A DNA stretch of 9,869 nt from contig JAILRX010000253.1 in the NCBI GenBank assembly GCA_024697985.1, forward strand, positions 1 through 9,869. The letters are read 5' to 3'. This DNA comes from Treponemataceae bacterium. GTDB taxonomy: Bacteria > Spirochaetota > Spirochaetia > Treponematales > Treponemataceae. Positions 6,994 to 9,869 of this stretch are shown in pieces (within the stretch, counting starts at the first letter, position 1; every line of letters begins with the position of its first letter). Position numbers and translations under genes: made by a program. Below the pieces are notes generated by a model. That model saw only the letters and a list, made by a program, of their open reading frames with translations, did no database searches and was not told where the DNA came from.

Positions 6994-7502
6994 ACACGTT
7001 CTACCTTGCCAGAAAGTATTCTTGACTTGCTCTTATCTTTGAACAGACCTCTTAATTTAGTATTAAGAGCGTCATAGAGGGTTGTGCTTGTTGTAGAACG
7101 GCTTCCCTGTTTGCTGTATTGAAATGAAAGTGTTGTGATTGTTTCAGATGTTACATCACCGTTTTGTTCTGCTGTTTCAAAGAGTTCGCCATTTTTAGAA
7201 ATAAGTGAAGCATCACATACTGCCTGCTTCAAACAAGTTGGGATTCCTGTAATTTTCGCACCTTCGTAATCGCAGATGTCTACTCTTGGAAATCTCAATG
7301 CCTGCTGTTCAAACTCTTTCTTTCCGTACCATTCATAAATATTATCTACGAAGTCTGTTGCTTTAATGAGCAGTTGTTCCTTGACTTCTGTTTCAAGGTC
7401 ATCCCATTCAGAAACACCACGGGCAGAGAAATAGTCGTCAGCGAACTCAACGCTTACATAAGAGTTTGCGTCTGCTAATCCTGTTCCATTTTCAACTATC
7501 AT
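6990..7502 (-). CDS. Head-tail adaptor, DnaT_2-like
   Basis: 170 residues. The N-terminus (MIVENGTGLADANSYVSVEFADDYFSARG) is the well-known signature of the family labelled 'putative DnaT-like ssDNA-binding' in phages, whose members sit next to the coat gene and are helical head-tail adaptors; ssDNA binding has no support here. It continues with W.....EVKEQLLIKATDFVDN and LRFPR, also typical. A Ser/Thr-rich tail follows residue 120. ATG at 7502 has GAGGG 5 nt upstream. Confidence 0.8.
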   Translation of the reverse strand: MIVENGTGLADANSYVSVEFADDYFSARGVSEWDDLETEVKEQLLIKATDFVDNIYEWYGKKEFEQQALRFPRVDICDYEGAKITGIPTCLKQAVCDASLISKNGELFETAEQNGDVTSETITTLSFQYSKQGSRSTTSTTLYDALNTKLRGLFKDKSKSRILSGKVERV

Positions 7503-7516
7503 CTCTACCCTCTTTA

Positions 7517-7717
7517 CTACTGTCTTGCAGTCTTTTGTTTCTTTTCAGAGGTATTTTCCTTAGAAGATTCTTCAACCTTGGTTTTTACCTCTACATCAGC
7601 AGTTGGTTTCTTTTCTTCACAGAGTGAATAACCTTCAAACTGTGCCTGCTTGATTGTTTCTGGCGAATCAAAAATGTCAGCATATTTGTCGCCTTTCTTC
7701 ATTCTTACTGTTGCCAT
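7517..7717 (-). CDS. 66-residue small protein beside coat gene
   Basis: Begins MATVRMKKGDKYADIFDSPETIKQAQFEGYSL, then a Lys/Glu/Thr-rich, low-complexity C-terminal half (residues 34-66). The N-terminal half resembles short proteins that often follow coat genes. AGGAG is 5 nt before ATG 7717. It stops at TAG, followed at once by TAA. It may be a minor head or accessory protein. Function unknown. Confidence 0.7.
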   Translation of the reverse strand: MATVRMKKGDKYADIFDSPETIKQAQFEGYSLCEEKKPTADVEVKTKVEESSKENTSEKKQKTARQ

Positions 7718-7728
7718 AACAACTCCTT

Positions 7729-7756
7729 GAAAGACTGCCTTTTCAGACAGCCTTTC
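7729..7756 (-). other. Hairpin with GAAA tetraloop after coat gene
   Basis: A 12-bp stem (GAAAGGCUGUCU with AGGCAGUCUUUC, two G-U pairs) closed by a GAAA tetraloop. It lies 9 nt after the coat stop codon and ends where the next Shine-Dalgarno begins. No U-tract follows. It could protect the coat mRNA 3' end or damp translation of the next gene. Confidence 0.65.
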
Positions 7757-7765
7757 TTAGTTCTC

Positions 7766-8911
7766 TTAGCCGAGAATTGGTACAACAAAACTTGGCTTGA
7801 TAACACCAACACCCCAAGCAAGCGAGATTTCCAACTGGTTCTGCTTGTAACCTGGGTAAAGGGTTACGCCAAATGACAATCCAGAAACTGGGTCTGTGAT
7901 TGTTCTTGATGCGATACCTGCATCTCCGCCTTCTGGCACAGGAATTGTACGTGTTGCGAGCCAGATTGCTGAACGTGGGAAAGCCACGCTTGCAAGATAG
8001 TTATCACCAATTGTGATTGCCGCATTGTCAGAAACTGCAGACTGGAGAGGTGTTACAAGTTTAAGTTTTGTTCCACCACTTGCTACGTTTTCTGCTACTA
8101 CGTACTTAGTTGTATCAGAACCAAATGTTACAAGGTCACCCTTTACAAATGTTCCTTCACCTGTATCAATTGCGATTTCTGTGTCGCCAGCAGATGCCGC
8201 ACCGTTTACGAGGTAACCAGAACCAGTTCCCTTTACGTGTGTCTTGAATCCGCTTGATTCACGAACAGCGAAACGCATAAGGTTTCCAATTTCACCCTGT
8301 CTAAGCAGTGATGTTTCACCTGCTTCGTTAATCTTCTGCAACTGACCAAGGTTGCGGAGTGACATAGAAGCGGCTGTATTAAGAACTGCCTGCAAATCAG
8401 ATGTTGGAGCACCATTATCCTGCAACTTCTTGAGAGTTGCTGTGAGTTCTGTAAGACCAGAAGCAAATGGTGTTGTTCCGCTTGTTCCTACAGAGTTACC
8501 TGCATTAAGACCTTCTGCTACAGCAACAGAGAGCAAATCCTCTTCTACTGCATTTGCCAACTGACGCATACGTTCAGTAATCTGGTCTTCAAGGATGCGG
8601 TTATACATTCCGCCAAGTCCAACCTGCTCGTTACCAGTCCAGATAACGTCTGCGGCTTTAGACTGTGTGATTTCAAGAGTACGCTTTCCAACGTTATCGC
8701 CAGATACACTTGGAAGTGTTGCCGAAGGCTGAACATCACGAAGTGATGCTGTTGGTACGATTGGGAATTCAATCTTCTGTCCAACTGCTACTGCTTCTGC
8801 ACTTGAATCACGGGTTACTGCCATTGTGGCACCGACAAGTTCTCTTGCTACTGTATTAAGAGAACGATAAAGTGTTGGTACAAGACCATTAAGGATATTT
8901 ACTCCGTTGCT
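7766..8911 (-). CDS. Major capsid protein, P22 coat family, AGC start inferred
   Basis: Shell subunit, 381 residues from AGC. Evidence for the P22 coat (HK97-fold) family: VARELVGATMAVTRDS near residue 21, a helix EDQITERMRQLANAVEEDLLS, an insertion-domain-like block GTFVKGDLVTFGSDTTKYVVAE, and a C-terminus AIWLATRTIPVP...LEISLAWGVGVIKP. The frame opens after TAA 8929-8927. Between that stop and ATG 8824 no ATG, GTG or TTG occurs. ATG 8824 has no Shine-Dalgarno and would cut 29 residues containing conserved sequence. AGGAG at 8923-8919 is 7 nt before AGC at 8911-8909, giving X-NGVNILNGLVPTLYRSLN, normal for this family. The scaffold gene directly upstream fits. The family is firm; the AGC start is inferred. 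Confidence 0.92.
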   Translation of the reverse strand, partial: SNGVNILNGLVPTLYRSLNTVARELVGATMAVTRDSSAEAVAVGQKIEFPIVPTASLRDVQPSATLPSVSGDNVGKRTLEITQSKAADVIWTGNEQVGLGGMYNRILEDQITERMRQLANAVEEDLLSVAVAEGLNAGNSVGTSGTTPFASGLTELTATLKKLQDNGAPTSDLQAVLNTAASMSLRNLGQLQKINEAGETSLLRQGEIGNLMRFAVRESSGFKTHVKGTGSGYLVNGAASAGDTEIAIDTGEGTFVKGDLVTFGSDTTKYVVAENVASGGTKLKLVTPLQSAVSDNAAITIGDNYLASVAFPRSAIWLATRTIPVPEGGDAGIASRTITDPVSGLSFGVTLYPGYKQNQLEISLAWGVGVIKPSFVVPILG

Positions 8912-8918
8912 TAGGCTT

Positions 8919-8923
8919 CTCCT
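8919..8923 (-). promoter_or_regulatory. Shine-Dalgarno AGGAG of the coat gene
   Basis: A perfect AGGAG (then A) 7 nt before AGC 8911-8909. It lies in the short gap after the scaffold stop, so it has no coding role, yet no standard start codon in any frame lies within 15 nt downstream. Confidence 0.75.
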
Positions 8924-8929
8924 ATATTA

Positions 8930-9649
8930 TTATACTACTTTTCCACCTTTCAGAGCGAAGTCCATAATCTGCTCGTCAGACATTGTTGCTAACTGCTGAC
9001 CAGAAACCTGCTTGCTGAAACTGGTGTTATTTCCAATTCCCGAAGAACCAATTGCTCCACCTCCAGTAGAAGGATTTGCGATGTAAGCCTTGCCTTCTGG
9101 TGTCAGTGCAAAAGTATTGATTGCTTCCTCGATAGTGTGATTGTCCTTATTCAAGAACTTCAACTCACCGTTAATTTCCTGTGGCTCGAAATGATTTGTC
9201 TGCAAAACACGAGCGATAAAGCCCTGCTTAAGTCCGTTTACAAAGGTAAGATTCTTTGTACCTTCCTCAATTGCTTTATCACGCAATGAAGTCAGAACTT
9301 GAGTTTTATACTGGTCTCTTTCAGCAGTAAGTGTTGAAATCTGACCGTCATAATTCTTCTGCAAGTCAGCAAGTTTGGTGTTGTAATATTCCTCTGCTTT
9401 TTTGTCTCCAGCATTTGCTTTATCAAGCATTTCCTGCAGACTGTTAATTTTGGAATTAAACTCCTCGTTGCCTTTTTCATAAGCGGAAATCTTCTCTTTG
9501 AGTTTCTTTTCGCTACCCAACAGTTCATCACGTTTCTGTAACAGACCACGAGTGTCTGCTTCGTGTTCACCAAGTATCTGTTTGATTTTGTCCTCAACAG
9601 ACACTTCCTCATTTCCTAACAAACCAGTCAGAAATTGTTCATCTAACAT
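8930..9649 (-). CDS. Capsid scaffolding protein
   Basis: 239 residues that direct assembly of the procapsid and are later released or degraded. Residues about 20-130 form a long coiled coil rich in Lys, Glu and Gln (EHEADTRGLLQKRDEL, then KKLKEKISAYEKGNEE, then LQEMLDKANAGDKKAEEYY). The C-terminal third has a Gly/Ser-rich linker (STGGGAIGSSGIGNN) and a short helix (MSDEQIMDFALKGG) that could bind the coat. ATG at 9649 follows AAGGGAG by 11 nt. It stops at TAA TAA, 18 nt before the coat AGC. Position before the coat gene and coiled-coil content support the call. Confidence 0.85.
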   Translation of the reverse strand: MLDEQFLTGLLGNEEVSVEDKIKQILGEHEADTRGLLQKRDELLGSEKKLKEKISAYEKGNEEFNSKINSLQEMLDKANAGDKKAEEYYNTKLADLQKNYDGQISTLTAERDQYKTQVLTSLRDKAIEEGTKNLTFVNGLKQGFIARVLQTNHFEPQEINGELKFLNKDNHTIEEAINTFALTPEGKAYIANPSTGGGAIGSSGIGNNTSFSKQVSGQQLATMSDEQIMDFALKGGKVV

Positions 9650-9691
9650 AATTGATTTTTCTCCCTTAGAGATAAGAATAGATTTTAAGGC

Positions 9692-9754
9692 TTAGCCTGT
9701 TCCGTAGGAACTATCTCCACCCGAGTTCAATAATAAATGCACACAGGCGAAAAG
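9692..9754 (-). CDS. Possible C-terminal end of an upstream gene (partial)
   Basis: On the minus strand an open frame ends NSGGDSSYGTG and stops at TAA 9694-9692, 42 nt before the scaffold start. A gene end (portal or head-morphogenesis) would be expected here, and the Gly/Ser-rich tail is plausible. The fragment is cut by the inverted-repeat junction at about 9754, so identity cannot be judged. The rest of the 9656-9754 spacer holds the scaffold Shine-Dalgarno and short palindromes (GTTCC/GGAAC, AGGC/GCCT). Confidence 0.3.
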   Translation of the reverse strand, partial: LFACVHLLLNSGGDSSYGTG

Positions 9755-9760
9755 TCAATT

Positions 9761-9869
9761 ATGTTAGATGAACAATTTCTGACTGGTTTGTTAGGAAATG
9801 AGGAAGTGTCTGTTGAGGACAAAATCAAACAGATACTTGGTGAACACGAAGCAGACACTCGTGGTCTGT
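9761..9869 (+). pseudogene. Inverted duplicate of scaffold gene 5' end (partial)
   Basis: ATG at 9761 begins MLDEQFLTGLL, identical to the scaffold N-terminus, and runs to the window edge in the opposite direction. It lacks the AAGGGAG of the true gene. It belongs to the inverted repeat and is probably not a real second gene. Confidence 0.6.

Larger units (their letters stand above)
9541..9869. repeat. Perfect 115-bp inverted repeat at the right end
   Basis: 9541-9655 and 9755-9869 are perfect reverse complements with a 99-bp spacer. The right copy ends at the window edge, so the repeat may be longer. The junction flanks share microhomology (GGCGAAAAGTCAATT against GGGAGAAAAATCAATT on the opposite strand), the mark of a fold-back template switch. 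Likely an amplification or assembly chimera. Confidence 0.95.

Noticed and set aside
8545..8784. Alternative minus-strand frames within the coat gene and several plus-strand frames (320-781, 3288-3761, 6251-6664)
   Set aside because: They lie opposite or out of frame with clear structural genes, have no good Shine-Dalgarno and low-complexity products.
2851..8914. CTA as the start codon
   Set aside because: CTA precedes AGC in coat and tape measure, but the tube gene has CAA; spacings would be 3-5 nt, and no tRNA in the window matches CTA.
2851..8926. Three independent sequencing errors removing ATG in coat, tube and tape measure
   Set aside because: Errors would not place the same AGC at 6-8 nt from AGGAG three times, nor supply a tRNA with the matching anticodon; the frames are otherwise intact.
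1..9869. CRISPR array, insertion sequence or integrase
   Set aside because: No regularly spaced repeats, transposase or recombinase motifs were seen.

Overview
This window is the head-to-tail structural module of a tailed phage or prophage with a long non-contractile or contractile tail. Nearly every gene lies on the minus strand, so the module reads from right to left. The composition is AT-rich and the genetic code looks standard: TAA, TGA and TAG all end genes, and one TAG is followed directly by TAA. I cannot name the host. An AT-rich Gram-positive, spirochaete or other gut or rumen bacterium would all fit.

Order of transcription, high to low coordinates: a possible tail end of an upstream gene (9692-9754); scaffold (8930-9649); P22-type coat protein (7766-8911); a 66-residue small protein; a DnaT_2-like head-tail adaptor; a head-closure or stopper protein; a 53-residue protein; an HK97 gp10-like protein; a DUF4128-like tail terminator; the tail tube with a C-terminal Ig-like domain (4333-5610); a rho-independent terminator; a tRNA (4159-4230); a small four-helix membrane protein; the tail assembly chaperone G with a programmed -1 frameshift to G-T; and the tape measure protein, which runs off the left edge.

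The main discovery concerns translation starts. Coat, tail tube and tape measure are intact genes, but none has ATG, GTG or TTG where its N-terminus must begin, and each is bounded by an in-frame stop just upstream. In all three, an AGC codon lies in frame 6-8 nt after a perfect AGGAG Shine-Dalgarno sequence. Reading that AGC as the start gives N-termini that look normal (X-ADISELV, X-SNAITNK, X-NGVNILN). The tRNA in the middle of the same cluster has anticodon GCU, which is complementary to AGC. Its acceptor arm resembles a bacterial initiator tRNA: CGCGGAG at the 5' end, an unpaired C1 x U72, and G2-C71, C3-G70 and G4-C69 pairs. It lacks the long variable arm of a serine tRNA. I infer that the phage carries its own initiator tRNA and starts three core virion genes at AGC, while neighbouring genes use ATG. 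I know of no described natural example.

Other points: a U UUU UUA slippery site in the chaperone gene, two intergenic hairpins, and a perfect 115-bp inverted repeat at the right end. The inverted repeat copies the start of the scaffold gene onto the plus strand and is more likely a fold-back assembly or amplification artefact than biology.
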